The position numbers and the translations under genes were made by a program. The notes beneath the pieces were generated by a model that was not told where the DNA came from, ran no database searches, and worked only from the letters and a program-made list of their open reading frames with translations. Positions 9,703-17,739 of a stretch of 64,000 nucleotides of DNA are shown here, in pieces (the stretch's first letter is position 1; every line of letters starts with the position of its first letter). The DNA is from Bacteroidota bacterium. Lineage in GTDB: Bacteria > Bacteroidota > Bacteroidia > Bacteroidales > VadinHA17. The DNA lies in contig JADFDS010000005.1 in assembly GCA_018262715.1 (NCBI GenBank), positions 1 through 64,000 of the forward strand, given 5' to 3'.

Positions 9703-9888
9703 CTTTCCTTAAGTATTAATGGTTATCTACTAATTTAAATGTGGCCTAGTCCGCTTTGACCATTTATACAAAACATCATGCACTGGGGTTACATGGCATT
9801 TTGTGAAGTGTAAAATTAAACGGACTAAATGGCCTAATATTTTGACGAGCGTCAATTTATTAACAACTTTCGGCCGTTTTCAACACGT
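9703..9888 (-). promoter_or_regulatory. Leader region of the DUF4402/chaperone set with palindromic sites
   Basis: 186 nt between the PurF paralogue and the first DUF4402-type gene. It holds a symmetric TTGAC-N4-GTCAA site at 9842-9855. It also holds an imperfect long inverted repeat: GGCCTAGTCCG at about 9743-9753 faces CGGACTAAATGGCC at about 9830-9843. I found no TAnnTTTG -7 element here, so the transcription start is not assigned. The ribosome site AAGGAAAG lies next to the 9702 start codon. Confidence 0.4.
9842..9855. promoter_or_regulatory. Fnr-type palindrome TTGAC-N4-GTCAA
   Basis: The sequence TTGACGAGCGTCAA has five-base arms around a four-base centre. This is the geometry of Fnr/Dnr-family operators (TTGAT-N4-ATCAA and variants). 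It lies about 140 nt upstream of the first DUF4402-type gene. Two Crp/Fnr-family regulators are encoded in the window. Binding is inferred from symmetry only. Confidence 0.35.
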
Positions 9889-11292
9889 TCAGAAGCTGCT
9901 GCTGCCGTCCCAGCAATGGGTACAGAGCTTTTCGCGGGGAAGACCGATGGCCTTTACCAGATCATCAAGTCGTTGAAACATAAGTGAATCCATTCCCAGC
10001 ATTGAGGCTATCTCCTTTACCATCATTTCATACTTCTCTGAATCAGGATCAAGATATTCCTCTACATTCTTTTCCTCTCCCTCAAGCCTGACAATGGCCT
10101 TGCGCGCAGCAAGCTCCAGGGTTGAACGCGACTGTGAAAAATTCAGAAACGGGCATGGATAGAGTAGCGGCGGACATGCAATGCGCATATGCAGCTCGCC
10201 GGCGCCGGCCTCCCGCAGATCCCGCGTGTTGTCCCTCAGCTGTGTCCCCCGTACAATGCTGTCATCAAGAAATACTATCTTCTTGCCCCTGGTAAGCTTT
10301 TTGTTCGGAATGAGCTTCATTTTAGCCACAAGCTCGCGCTGCACCTGCCTCTGCGGCATGAAACTCCTCGGCCAGGTGGGAGTGTACTTGGAGAAGGAGC
10401 TCATATAGGGTAGCTGCTTCTCATTGGCATAACCAAACGCATGGCCAATCCCCGAGTCGGGAACTCCAGACACGAAGTCAGCCTTCACCGGGTCACGCCT
10501 GGCAAGCGCAGCGCCGCAACCGTAACGCACCTCCTCTACATTCCTGCCTTCATACTCAGAAGTGGGGAATCCGTAATAAACCCATAGGAAAGAACAGATC
10601 TGCATCCGCTTTCCGGGTGCCCTGAGCCTCGTAAACCCGTTCGCACGGATGTGCACTATCTCCCCCGGCCCGAGATAATATTCGGTTTCGAAACCGGTAT
10701 TCGGGAAAGAACAGGTCTCCGATACCACAGCACGGGCCCCCTCCTTCCTGCCAATTACCACGGGCGTTCTTCCGAGCTTGTCACGCGCTGCAATGATGCC
10801 GTCAGGAGTCAGCAGCAGCAGTGAACATGATCCCTGTATCTTGTCAAATACATTTGTGATACCTTCGACATAGGAATCTCCTTCACAGATAATATTGGCA
10901 ACCATCTCGGTGGGGTTGATGTTGCCCATGAAGTTTTCAGTGAAATGCTTCTTGCGCGCCAGAAAATAATCAGCGAGCTCATTTATGTTCACAATCCGCG
11001 AGACGGTCATCAGGGCAAAAGGGCCAAGATGCGAGTTGAACAGTATCGGCTGCGGATCAGTGTCACTGATCACCCCCATCCCGCTGTTCCCTCTGAAATC
11101 CTTCAGCTCCGCTTCGAACTTATTCCGGAAATACTCATTTTCCAGGTTGTGGATCCTCCTCCTGAATCCGATCTCCCTGTCGTAAAATACCAATCCCGCC
11201 CTCTTGGTACCGAGGTGGGAATGATAGTCCGTACCGTAAAACACATCATCAATACAACTCCTTTCGGAGACCGAACCGTAAAATCCGCTCAT
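9889..11292 (-). CDS. PurF-like amidophosphoribosyltransferase paralogue lacking the nucleophilic Cys
   Basis: 467 residues. PurF makes phosphoribosylamine from PRPP and glutamine in purine synthesis. The PRPP loop is intact (KIVFLDDSIVRGT, about 338-350). Cysteines C233, C373/C380, C457 and C460 (CTHC) sit where the 4Fe-4S ligands of the Bacillus-type enzyme lie. The N-terminus reads MSGFYG where working class II glutaminases have Met-Cys-Gly, so the catalytic Cys1 is replaced by Ser. From family knowledge, Bacteroidetes carry a paralogue with this kind of N-terminus besides a longer canonical PurF. It may use free ammonia or have another role. It is not clearly linked to either neighbour. 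Confidence 0.8.
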   Translation of the reverse strand: MSGFYGSVSERSCIDDVFYGTDYHSHLGTKRAGLVFYDREIGFRRRIHNLENEYFRNKFEAELKDFRGNSGMGVISDTDPQPILFNSHLGPFALMTVSRIVNINELADYFLARKKHFTENFMGNINPTEMVANIICEGDSYVEGITNVFDKIQGSCSLLLLTPDGIIAARDKLGRTPVVIGRKEGARAVVSETCSFPNTGFETEYYLGPGEIVHIRANGFTRLRAPGKRMQICSFLWVYYGFPTSEYEGRNVEEVRYGCGAALARRDPVKADFVSGVPDSGIGHAFGYANEKQLPYMSSFSKYTPTWPRSFMPQRQVQRELVAKMKLIPNKKLTRGKKIVFLDDSIVRGTQLRDNTRDLREAGAGELHMRIACPPLLYPCPFLNFSQSRSTLELAARKAIVRLEGEEKNVEEYLDPDSEKYEMMVKEIASMLGMDSLMFQRLDDLVKAIGLPREKLCTHCWDGSSSF

Positions 11293-11356
11293 GAGAAAAT
11301 ATAAGTGTGATTTTTTTTATAAATTGTAAGGCGAAGATAATCAAACAGGAGAAAAA

Positions 11357-11386
11357 TTTGTTGTACTATAATAATTGTTAATTTTG
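11357..11386 (+). promoter_or_regulatory. Bacteroidetes promoter (TTTG-N18-TAATTTTG)
   Basis: TTTG at 11357-11360, an 18-nt spacer and TAATTTTG at 11379-11386 match the Bacteroidetes primary sigma consensus (TTTG, 17-23 nt, TAnnTTTG). The expected start near 11393 would give a leader of about 16 nt to the ATG at 11409. It is the clearest promoter in the window. Confidence 0.7.
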
Positions 11387-11408
11387 CACCGGATTAAAAT
11401 ACAAACAA

Positions 11409-12317
11409 ATGGAAAATCAGGAAAAATATCAGGCTGAACACGTTGAGCATAAGAAAGGCGCTCCGATTGTCATGATTGTGTCAACCATAATCCTGACCCT
11501 GGGCTTAATTGCCCTGGTGGTCCTGTACTACAACCAGAAGAGTAAAATGGTTGAGATGGAGCAGGTGCTCACAGAAGAGAAAGACTCCCTGGCAAATGAG
11601 CTCCGCATGATGATGTACGGCTATGATACCCTTAAGACAACCAATGACACGCTGAACGCCGAGATCCAGCGTGAGCGCACAAGGATTCAGAAACTCCTCG
11701 AGGTCAACGCCTCAAATGCCCAGCTGATAAGGAAATACAAGGCAGAGATCAGCACCATGCGTGATATAATGAAGAGTTATATAGTTCAGATAGATTCACT
11801 GAACACCCGCAACCAGATCCTCACGGCAGAAAACGTTGAGATCAAACAACAGATGACTGCGGTGCAGGAAACCAATGTCGAACTTGAAAAGGTGAAGGAG
11901 GAACTGACATCCAAAGTCACGGTTGCCTCGGTGATCCAGGCAAAGGACGTGGTTGCGGTGGCCCTCAATAAGAAACGGAAGGAGACTGATGAGCTGAGAA
12001 ACCTCGACAAGGTGCGGGTCTGCTTCACCCTGAGGGAAAACCCGATTGCTGCAGCAGGCAACAAGGTGGTTTACCTGAGAGTGGTGCGCCCTGACCAGCT
12101 GGTAATCACCCCCTCACCTGACAATCTCTTCGAAGTCAAGGGCGAACAGCTGATCTTCTCGGCCAACAGGGCTGTTGATTATGCAAACTCTGACATCGAG
12201 ATGTGCATTTTCCTCGACAATACGGGCGACTTTATCCCGGGAACCTACAATGTTGAACTGTATCTTGACGGCGAAAAGATCGGAACCGGCGCCTTCACAC
12301 TGAAGGGAAGAGGCTGA
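11409..12317 (+). CDS. Membrane-anchored coiled-coil protein of unknown function
   Basis: 302 residues. A short cytoplasmic N-terminus precedes one transmembrane helix (about 19-41). A long coiled coil follows (about 45-170, heptad-rich with many Glu, Lys, Leu and Asn). The C-terminal domain of about 120 residues is predicted to be beta-rich and contains the stretches VCFTLRENPIAAAGNK and GTYNVELYLDGEKIGTG. Such proteins are conserved in Bacteroidetes and often annotated only as hypothetical or SMC-like because of the coiled coil. It has its own promoter. Its stop codon ends exactly one base before the stop codon of hemW on the other strand. I do not assign a function. Confidence 0.85.
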   Translation: MENQEKYQAEHVEHKKGAPIVMIVSTIILTLGLIALVVLYYNQKSKMVEMEQVLTEEKDSLANELRMMMYGYDTLKTTNDTLNAEIQRERTRIQKLLEVNASNAQLIRKYKAEISTMRDIMKSYIVQIDSLNTRNQILTAENVEIKQQMTAVQETNVELEKVKEELTSKVTVASVIQAKDVVAVALNKKRKETDELRNLDKVRVCFTLRENPIAAAGNKVVYLRVVRPDQLVITPSPDNLFEVKGEQLIFSANRAVDYANSDIEMCIFLDNTGDFIPGTYNVELYLDGEKIGTGAFTLKGRG

Positions 12318-13448
12318 TCACAGATCTGCCAGCAATTCGGCAATAATATTGTCAGATATCATCCTGCCCTGGTCTGTAAGGACCAGGGTATTTTTTTCCC
12401 TTTTCATCAGGCCATACCTGATATACTTGCCTGAGAGATTGACCAGGTAATCATGCAACTCCTTGTCGTAGAACTCCTCCACATGGGTCAGATCAATGCC
12501 CCACATCGTTCTCAGCGATGTCATTACATACTCATTGAACACCGTTATCCTGTCAAGCTCCTCCCTCTCGCAGGGGATTTCCCCGCTGCTGATGGCCTTA
12601 ACGTATTTCCGCACATCCGCGACGTTCCACTGGCGTGATCGCCCGTCAAACGAGTGCGCCGAAGGACCCAGGCCCAGATAGGGTACCTGCTTCCAGTACG
12701 AAGAGTTGTGCCTTGAAATATATCCCTCCTTCGCAAAATTGGAGATCTCGTAATGAATGAAGCCGTGCTCCCTGCAGACTTTACCAAGCAGAGAAAACAT
12801 AGATGCAGAAGTCTCCTCGTCTGTCTCCTTCAGCTTCCCCTCCTTCTTCATCCGGCCAAACCTGGTGCCCTCCTCCACGGTAAGATGATAAGCCGACAGA
12901 TGGGTCACTGGAAATGCAAAAGTCTTTTCCAGGTCTGCTTTCAGATCAGCGGTTGTCATCCCGGGGACGCCGTATATAATGTCAACAGAAACATTTTTAA
13001 TTCCTTCCCTGAAAACCATATCAAGAGCCCTTGCCGACTGAGCTGCATCATGCCGGCGGCCCAGGTAGCGAAGGCGTTTGTCATCCCATGACTGCACACC
13101 AAGGCTTATCCTGTTTATGCCGGCTTTCTTCAGATCAATGAACAGGCCCTCATAAACATCATCAGGGTTGACTTCGAAGGTTATTTCAGGGTCATCGGAA
13201 AAAGGAAACTTTTTCTTCAGGTCAGAAATAAGGGCGGCGGCAGTGGCAGGCTCAAGCAGCGACGGGGTGCCGCCACCGAAATAAACAGTCTCCACGGTTT
13301 CTCCTTCAAGATATGATGGCCTGATTGAAGATTCACGGATGACCGCCTGAACAAGAGCATCCTTAAGGCTGTTATCAGTTATGCTGTAGAAATCACAGTA
13401 ACTGCAGAAGCTCTTGCAGAATGGTATGTGTATATAAATGCCGGCCAT
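12318..13448 (-). CDS. hemW: HemW-type radical SAM haem chaperone
   Basis: 376 residues. The radical SAM 4Fe-4S motif is C11-x3-C15-x2-C18, followed by the aromatic residues DFYS. The SAM-binding GGGTPS lies at about 58-63. The protein starts directly with IYIHIPFC, as HemW does, and lacks the longer N-terminal region of the coproporphyrinogen oxidase HemN. HemW binds haem and is thought to pass it to respiratory proteins; many databases still call it an oxygen-independent coproporphyrinogen oxidase. The C-terminal HemN-like domain is present (LDRITVFNEYVMTSLRT). The gene is convergent with its neighbour with zero bases between the stop codons. Confidence 0.9.
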   Translation of the reverse strand: MAGIYIHIPFCKSFCSYCDFYSITDNSLKDALVQAVIRESSIRPSYLEGETVETVYFGGGTPSLLEPATAAALISDLKKKFPFSDDPEITFEVNPDDVYEGLFIDLKKAGINRISLGVQSWDDKRLRYLGRRHDAAQSARALDMVFREGIKNVSVDIIYGVPGMTTADLKADLEKTFAFPVTHLSAYHLTVEEGTRFGRMKKEGKLKETDEETSASMFSLLGKVCREHGFIHYEISNFAKEGYISRHNSSYWKQVPYLGLGPSAHSFDGRSRQWNVADVRKYVKAISSGEIPCEREELDRITVFNEYVMTSLRTMWGIDLTHVEEFYDKELHDYLVNLSGKYIRYGLMKREKNTLVLTDQGRMISDNIIAELLADL

Positions 13449-13522
13449 CGGGAAAATATATACTTTAAAAGTACAAAAGAATTAATATTAGTTTGTTATT
13501 TTCACCATCTCAAAAACCAGGC

Positions 13523-13930
13523 ATGATATATCTCTTTATAAAACAATATTATAAGAGTATAATAATAGGGTTGTTAATTCTGTGGCTGAGTCTTTCCGGA
13601 AGCAAGTCGATGGTACCGGGGCGGATGTTAAACATACCTTATATTGACAAAATGGGGCATTTTGCGATGTACGCGTTTTTCTCAGCGGTACTTCTGCTTG
13701 ATTCATGCCGCTGGCGTACAAGCCGTCACTTCAGGTATGCAATATTACTGATACCCCTGCTTTTCGGGGCTCTGATGGAGATACTGCAGATGACGCTCAC
13801 AACATCGCGCAAGGCCGAATCCCTGGATCTTGCAGCCAACATAGGAGGTGTCACGGCAGGAATACTGCTGGCACATATAGCACTTAAAATTCTTGAGAGA
13901 TTCAGATCTTCACAGCCGGATCATTCCTGA
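13523..13930 (+). CDS. VanZ-like integral membrane protein
   Basis: 135 residues from the ATG at 13523; an in-frame TTG at 13493 would add ten residues but has no ribosome site. Four hydrophobic segments and the motifs DKMGHFAMYAFFSAVL and ALMEILQ place it in the VanZ-like family (small membrane proteins with conserved D-K-x-x-H and E residues). The family's biochemical role is not known; VanZ itself gives low-level teicoplanin resistance. The last 29 nt overlap the end of the convergent Rrf2 gene. Confidence 0.8.
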   Translation: MIYLFIKQYYKSIIIGLLILWLSLSGSKSMVPGRMLNIPYIDKMGHFAMYAFFSAVLLLDSCRWRTSRHFRYAILLIPLLFGALMEILQMTLTTSRKAESLDLAANIGGVTAGILLAHIALKILERFRSSQPDHS

Positions 13931-14342
13931 CCTGGGCAACCAGCTGATTGACTGTTTTTGAACTGAAGAACTTTTCAAGGCGCACTTTCTCTTCCCTGAG
14001 ATCATTGTGAAGTATGCACCTGCCATCATCGGGCCTGTCAAGGTTGCACCTCTCCCCTGTCACATAGCAACTGTCAAAAAAGTCCCTTCCGTCAATGGCA
14101 TCAATAATATCCATCAGGGTCAGCTTCTCAGCCGGAATCAGAAGATAAAACCCTCCATGGGGTCCCTTTGCTGAATGAAGAATCTTTTTGCGGGCAAGCA
14201 CCTGCAGGATCTTCGCAAGGTAAGGCTGGGGAATTTTCAGCTTTTCAGCTATCTCCTTAAGACCGGTATTGGCCTTTGTGTCTGATTTGGAGGCAATGAA
14301 TATCACTGCCCTGATGCCGTATTTACAGGTGGCTGACAGCAT
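13902..14342 (-). CDS. Rrf2-family (IscR/NsrR-like) transcription regulator
   Basis: 146 residues. An N-terminal winged helix (GLKEIAEKLKIPQPYLAKILQVL) is followed by the Rrf2 wing GPHGGFYL. Three cysteines, C92, C99 and C109, lie in the loop that holds Fe-S ligands in IscR and NsrR (spacing here C-x6-C-x9-C). An iron-sulphur or nitric-oxide sensing role is therefore plausible. The start codon follows the rpiB stop codon without a single base between them, so the two are cotranscribed and probably translationally coupled. Its target genes are not evident. Confidence 0.88.
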   Translation of the reverse strand: MLSATCKYGIRAVIFIASKSDTKANTGLKEIAEKLKIPQPYLAKILQVLARKKILHSAKGPHGGFYLLIPAEKLTLMDIIDAIDGRDFFDSCYVTGERCNLDRPDDGRCILHNDLREEKVRLEKFFSSKTVNQLVAQVRNDPAVKI

Positions 14343-14783
14343 TTACCTGGATTTGATTGGAATTTTGTCTATGCGTCTCTTGTGCCTGCCACCCTCAAAA
14401 GAGGTGGTAAGAAATATTTTTACAATATGTATGGCTTCTGCCTCGGTGAGAAATCTTCCCGGGAGGGCACATACATTGGCATCATTGTGTGATCTTGCCA
14501 GCCTGCTTATTTCATCATTCCAGCAAACTGCTGACCGGATCTTCTGATGCTTGTTGCAGGCCATGTTTATTCCGTTGCCGGACCCGCAAATGGTTATGCC
14601 ATAATTATAATCACCCTTCTCAACCGCAGTGGCAAGCGGATGGGCATAATCCGGATAATCAACACTGTCCTCTGAAAAACAACCAATATCCCTGACTTCG
14701 TACCTGCTGGAGATGAGCCAACTCACAAGCTTCTCCTTCAGCCTGAAACCGGCGTGGTCTGAGGCAATTATAATTTTTTCCAA
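14343..14783 (-). CDS. rpiB: Ribose-5-phosphate isomerase B
   Basis: 146 residues. It interconverts ribose 5-phosphate and ribulose 5-phosphate in the pentose phosphate pathway. The phosphate-binding SDHAGF lies at 8-13, the catalytic cysteine is C66 in ICGSGNG, and the family's GRFLTEAEA segment is present. The start must be TTG at 14783. An in-frame stop lies a few codons upstream, no ATG precedes the conserved IIIASDHAG, and AAGG sits six bases before the TTG. A TATATTTG -7 element lies 20 bases upstream. The Rrf2 regulator gene follows without a gap. Confidence 0.92.
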   Translation of the reverse strand: MEKIIIASDHAGFRLKEKLVSWLISSRYEVRDIGCFSEDSVDYPDYAHPLATAVEKGDYNYGITICGSGNGINMACNKHQKIRSAVCWNDEISRLARSHNDANVCALPGRFLTEAEAIHIVKIFLTTSFEGGRHKRRIDKIPIKSR

Positions 14784-14803
14784 AATGACCTTATATTTTT
14801 ATA

Positions 14804-14811
14804 CAAATATA
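14804..14811 (-). promoter_or_regulatory. -7 element TATATTTG for rpiB-rrf2
   Basis: On the minus strand the sequence reads TATATTTG, a full match to the Bacteroidetes -7 consensus, about 20 nt before the rpiB TTG start. The -33 region is only T-rich (TTTTCTTT) without a clear TTTG. Confidence 0.45.
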
Positions 14812-15232
14812 ACCCTGTAATTATTAAAAGAAAAGAAAACATGGGGAGTTTGATCTGTTCATAACATGTAACATGAACTTTGATTATTTGTTCATTTATT
14901 AAATCATGATCCGGGTTATCAACACCATGTCTTTTTTCAATTAATTCAAAATTTTTTTCTTACCGTTTGGCGAATTACTTTCAACGCTTACTGAACAGTG
15001 CCCGATCCTGATTTATCCTGGACGGTCATATTAACAAAACAGGTCTAACAATTGTTAATTGTATTTCTAATTGTCTCTTTTTCAGAAAAGGTACGTTTTT
15101 TGATGTGTTGAAAAGATGTTATTATTGATTTAACTCCCATTTTTGCAAATGAAATCGTAAAATAGTTTTAACAGAACTAACAGGATATTATAACCATCAT
15201 ATAGATAAAATTTCAAAATAATAATTAATAAA
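14812..15232. other. AT-rich divergent intergenic region between rpiB and nadA
   Basis: About 420 nt with no convincing reading frame or tRNA. The only structure I see is a perfect 12-bp palindrome TAACAATTGTTA at 15046-15057 with two further AATTGT copies within 25 nt, a possible operator. The region must contain the nadA promoter, but no clean TTTG / TAnnTTTG pair stands out (the closest is CATTTTTG near 15140). Confidence 0.4.
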
Positions 15233-16180
15233 ATGGTTGTTGATAACAACAGAATAAAGGAAATAGAAGCTCTCAAAAAAGAAAAAAATGCAGTAATACT
15301 GGCTCACTATTATCAGACCTCCGACATCCAGGACATTGCTGACTTTATAGGCGACAGTCTTGCCCTGTCACAGAAGGCCGCTGAAACCAAAGCTGACATA
15401 ATTGTTTTTGCGGGAGTTAAATTCATGGCCGAAACTGCAAAGATACTATCTCCTGAGAAAAAAGTGATAATCCCGGATCTTATGGCCGGATGCTCTCTGG
15501 CTGATTCATGCAAAAAGGAGGATTTTGAAAAGTTCATAAGTGATAATCCGGGCAGAACGGTTATCACATACGTGAACACAACTGCTGATATCAAGGCCCT
15601 GAGTGACATTGCATGCACATCATCGAATGCAAAGCAGATAATTGAGTCACTTCCTCCGGACGAAAAAATAATTTTTGGTCCTGACAGAAATCTGGGCAAT
15701 TATATAAAAAGCCTTACAGGACGCGACATACTTGTCTGGGACGGAGCATGCCACGTGCATGAACAGTTTTCACTTGAGGCTATTCTTAAGCTGAAAAATG
15801 AAAACCCGGGATCAAAGATTATCGCTCATCCGGAATGTGAAAAGCCGGTCAGGCTGGTGGCTGATTACATCGGCTCAACTTCAGGACTGCTTTCATTTAT
15901 CAGCAAGGATCCGGGAAAGATATTCATTGTTGCCACTGAACCCGGAATTCTTTACCAGATGAAAAAGGCGGAGCCGGAAAAGATATTAATCCCCGCACCA
16001 CCCAAAGATTCAACCTGCGGATGCAGTGAATGTAATTTCATGAAGCTCATCACACTTGAAAAGATATATAAATCCCTTAAATTTGAAGAGCCGGAGGTGA
16101 CTGTTGATCCATCAATAATTGAACGGGCGGCAGTGCCAATTAAGAGAATGCTTGAGATGTCGGCTAAACTGGGGCTGTAA
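15233..16180 (+). CDS. nadA: Quinolinate synthase
   Basis: 315 residues, the usual length of the short NadA form. It condenses iminoaspartate with dihydroxyacetone phosphate to quinolinate for NAD synthesis, using one 4Fe-4S cluster. Motifs are ILAHYYQ, DIADFIGDS, the first ligand cysteine C87 in MAGCSLADSC, C173 in DGACHVHE and the CGCSEC cluster at 262-267. HPEC near 200 is also typical. No nadB or nadC lies nearby. The MORN-repeat gene starts one base after the stop codon, and ruvB follows. Confidence 0.95.
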   Translation: MVVDNNRIKEIEALKKEKNAVILAHYYQTSDIQDIADFIGDSLALSQKAAETKADIIVFAGVKFMAETAKILSPEKKVIIPDLMAGCSLADSCKKEDFEKFISDNPGRTVITYVNTTADIKALSDIACTSSNAKQIIESLPPDEKIIFGPDRNLGNYIKSLTGRDILVWDGACHVHEQFSLEAILKLKNENPGSKIIAHPECEKPVRLVADYIGSTSGLLSFISKDPGKIFIVATEPGILYQMKKAEPEKILIPAPPKDSTCGCSECNFMKLITLEKIYKSLKFEEPEVTVDPSIIERAAVPIKRMLEMSAKLGL

Positions 16181-16181
16181 A

Positions 16182-17732
16182 ATGAAGAGGATATATCTGA
16201 TCATGCTGGTTTTTATCCCTGCGCTGCTGACTGCGCAGCAGAACGTGCAACTGCAGGACGGATATCAGCAGTTCAGGTATCCGAACGGAAACATCTCCAG
16301 TGAAGGATATATAAGAAACGGAAAACCAGACGGATACTGGAAAAGTTACTATGTCACGGGAGTACTCAAGTCAGAAGGCAGGCGAACCAGTTTTCTCCTT
16401 GACAGCTTGTGGGTTTTTTATGACCAGGCAGGTGACACCACAGAAAAGATAAGCTACCTCCTTGGCAAAAGGAACGGCTATTCCCTGAAATATAAGAAAG
16501 ATCCGGTTCATGGAATCTATGTCTTCTCCTCCGAGCTTTATGCCGGTGACAGGAAGGAAGGCCTCGCAAAAATATTTTTTCCTGACGGGAAGCTCAAACA
16601 AACCATACCCTATTCTGACAGCAAGAAGGACGGGCTTTCGCGCGAATATGACCATGATGGCAAAATCATTACTCTTCTGGAATACAACAATGATTTCCTC
16701 ATCAGCCGCGAAAGAATAAACTTCACCGACGCATCAGGAATGAAACAGGGAGAGTGGCTCGACTTTTATCCCGACGGAAGCCGGCATATTGAGCGAAACT
16801 ACCGTGACGACCAGCTGCACGGTTATTACAAGGAGTATGACGAGAGGGGACGCCTGCTGGTCACACTGCTGTATGACAACGGCAAAGTGACCGGAACAGA
16901 CATTGACAACAGCGCTGAGATAGATATTCAGAACAGGTACGATGATTCAGGAAGGCTGATCTATTCGGGTCCCTTTAAAGAGGGCATTCCTGTCGGGATA
17001 CACCGGGAGTATAATACTGACGGAACAATAAAGAGCGCACGGATATACAATGACATCGGGGTGCTGATATCAGAGGGCATCGTTGACGCCGAAGGCAACC
17101 GTACCGGACCATGGAAGGATTTTTCTCCCGGAGGAGTTCTGATTGCAGAGGGCAATTATACTGCCAACAGGAGAACGGGAACCTGGAAATTTTACAACAG
17201 TTCCGGCAGGCTTGAGCAGGCCGGATCATACAGCAGCGGGCGTATTGACAGCACCTGGCGGTGGTATTACCCTGAAGGAGAACTGCTTCGCGAGGAAGAT
17301 TACTACCAGGGAAAGAGGGACGGCAGCTATACAGAGTATACCCGCACGGGTGAGATAATTGCCCGTGGTACCTATGCTGACGGCGAAAGGAACGGATTAT
17401 GGAAAGTCACCACAGGCGATAATACCGAGGAGGGAGAATACCTCCTGGGCCTCCGCAACGGTGAATGGAAATCATTTTACCCTGACGGGAAGCTCAGGTT
17501 TAAAGGAAGCTACAGGCAGGGAAACCCTGAGGGCCATCACACAGTGTACTTTGAAAACGGCAGGACAAAAGAGGACAGATACTACAGGAACGGCTTCCGC
17601 ACCAAAACATGGAAGAAGTATGATGAACTGGGCGAGGTGATCCTTACAATCACCTACCGTGATGATGTTGAGACCAGCATCAACGGTGTGCCCGTAAACC
17701 TGCCTGAAAGCAGCGTAAAACGTTTAAAGTAA
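16182..17732 (+). CDS. Secreted MORN-repeat (YwqK-like) protein
   Basis: 516 residues from ATG 16182; an upstream in-frame ATG at 16119 lies inside nadA and would put 21 residues before the signal peptide, so it is rejected. After the signal peptide ([18 protein letters not shown]) come roughly 18 repeats of the form G-x-W/Y-x-x-Y-x-x-x-G-x-L. This is the MORN_2/YwqK pattern often annotated as toxin-antitoxin system YwqK-family antitoxin. In Bacteroidetes such proteins are usually exported and of unknown function; I would not call this an antitoxin. It sits between nadA (1 nt) and ruvB (7 nt). Confidence 0.88.
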   Translation: MKRIYLIMLVFIPALLTAQQNVQLQDGYQQFRYPNGNISSEGYIRNGKPDGYWKSYYVTGVLKSEGRRTSFLLDSLWVFYDQAGDTTEKISYLLGKRNGYSLKYKKDPVHGIYVFSSELYAGDRKEGLAKIFFPDGKLKQTIPYSDSKKDGLSREYDHDGKIITLLEYNNDFLISRERINFTDASGMKQGEWLDFYPDGSRHIERNYRDDQLHGYYKEYDERGRLLVTLLYDNGKVTGTDIDNSAEIDIQNRYDDSGRLIYSGPFKEGIPVGIHREYNTDGTIKSARIYNDIGVLISEGIVDAEGNRTGPWKDFSPGGVLIAEGNYTANRRTGTWKFYNSSGRLEQAGSYSSGRIDSTWRWYYPEGELLREEDYYQGKRDGSYTEYTRTGEIIARGTYADGERNGLWKVTTGDNTEEGEYLLGLRNGEWKSFYPDGKLRFKGSYRQGNPEGHHTVYFENGRTKEDRYYRNGFRTKTWKKYDELGEVILTITYRDDVETSINGVPVNLPESSVKRLK

Positions 17733-17739
17733 CGGGCAG

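Noticed and set aside
13493-13522. TTG start for the VanZ-like gene at 13493
   Set aside because: No ribosome site precedes it and the ATG at 13523 lies just before the first membrane helix.
15760-15780. CACGTG in nadA as another parS site
   Set aside because: The flanks (ATGCCACGTGCATG) do not match the GTTTC/GTTCC arms; it is a chance core match. The CACGTG cores near 17908 (ruvB) and in other genes fail the same test.
16182-17732. Toxin-antitoxin module suggested by the YwqK label
   Set aside because: The protein has a signal peptide and about 18 MORN-type repeats, and its neighbours are nadA and ruvB; no toxin gene is adjacent.
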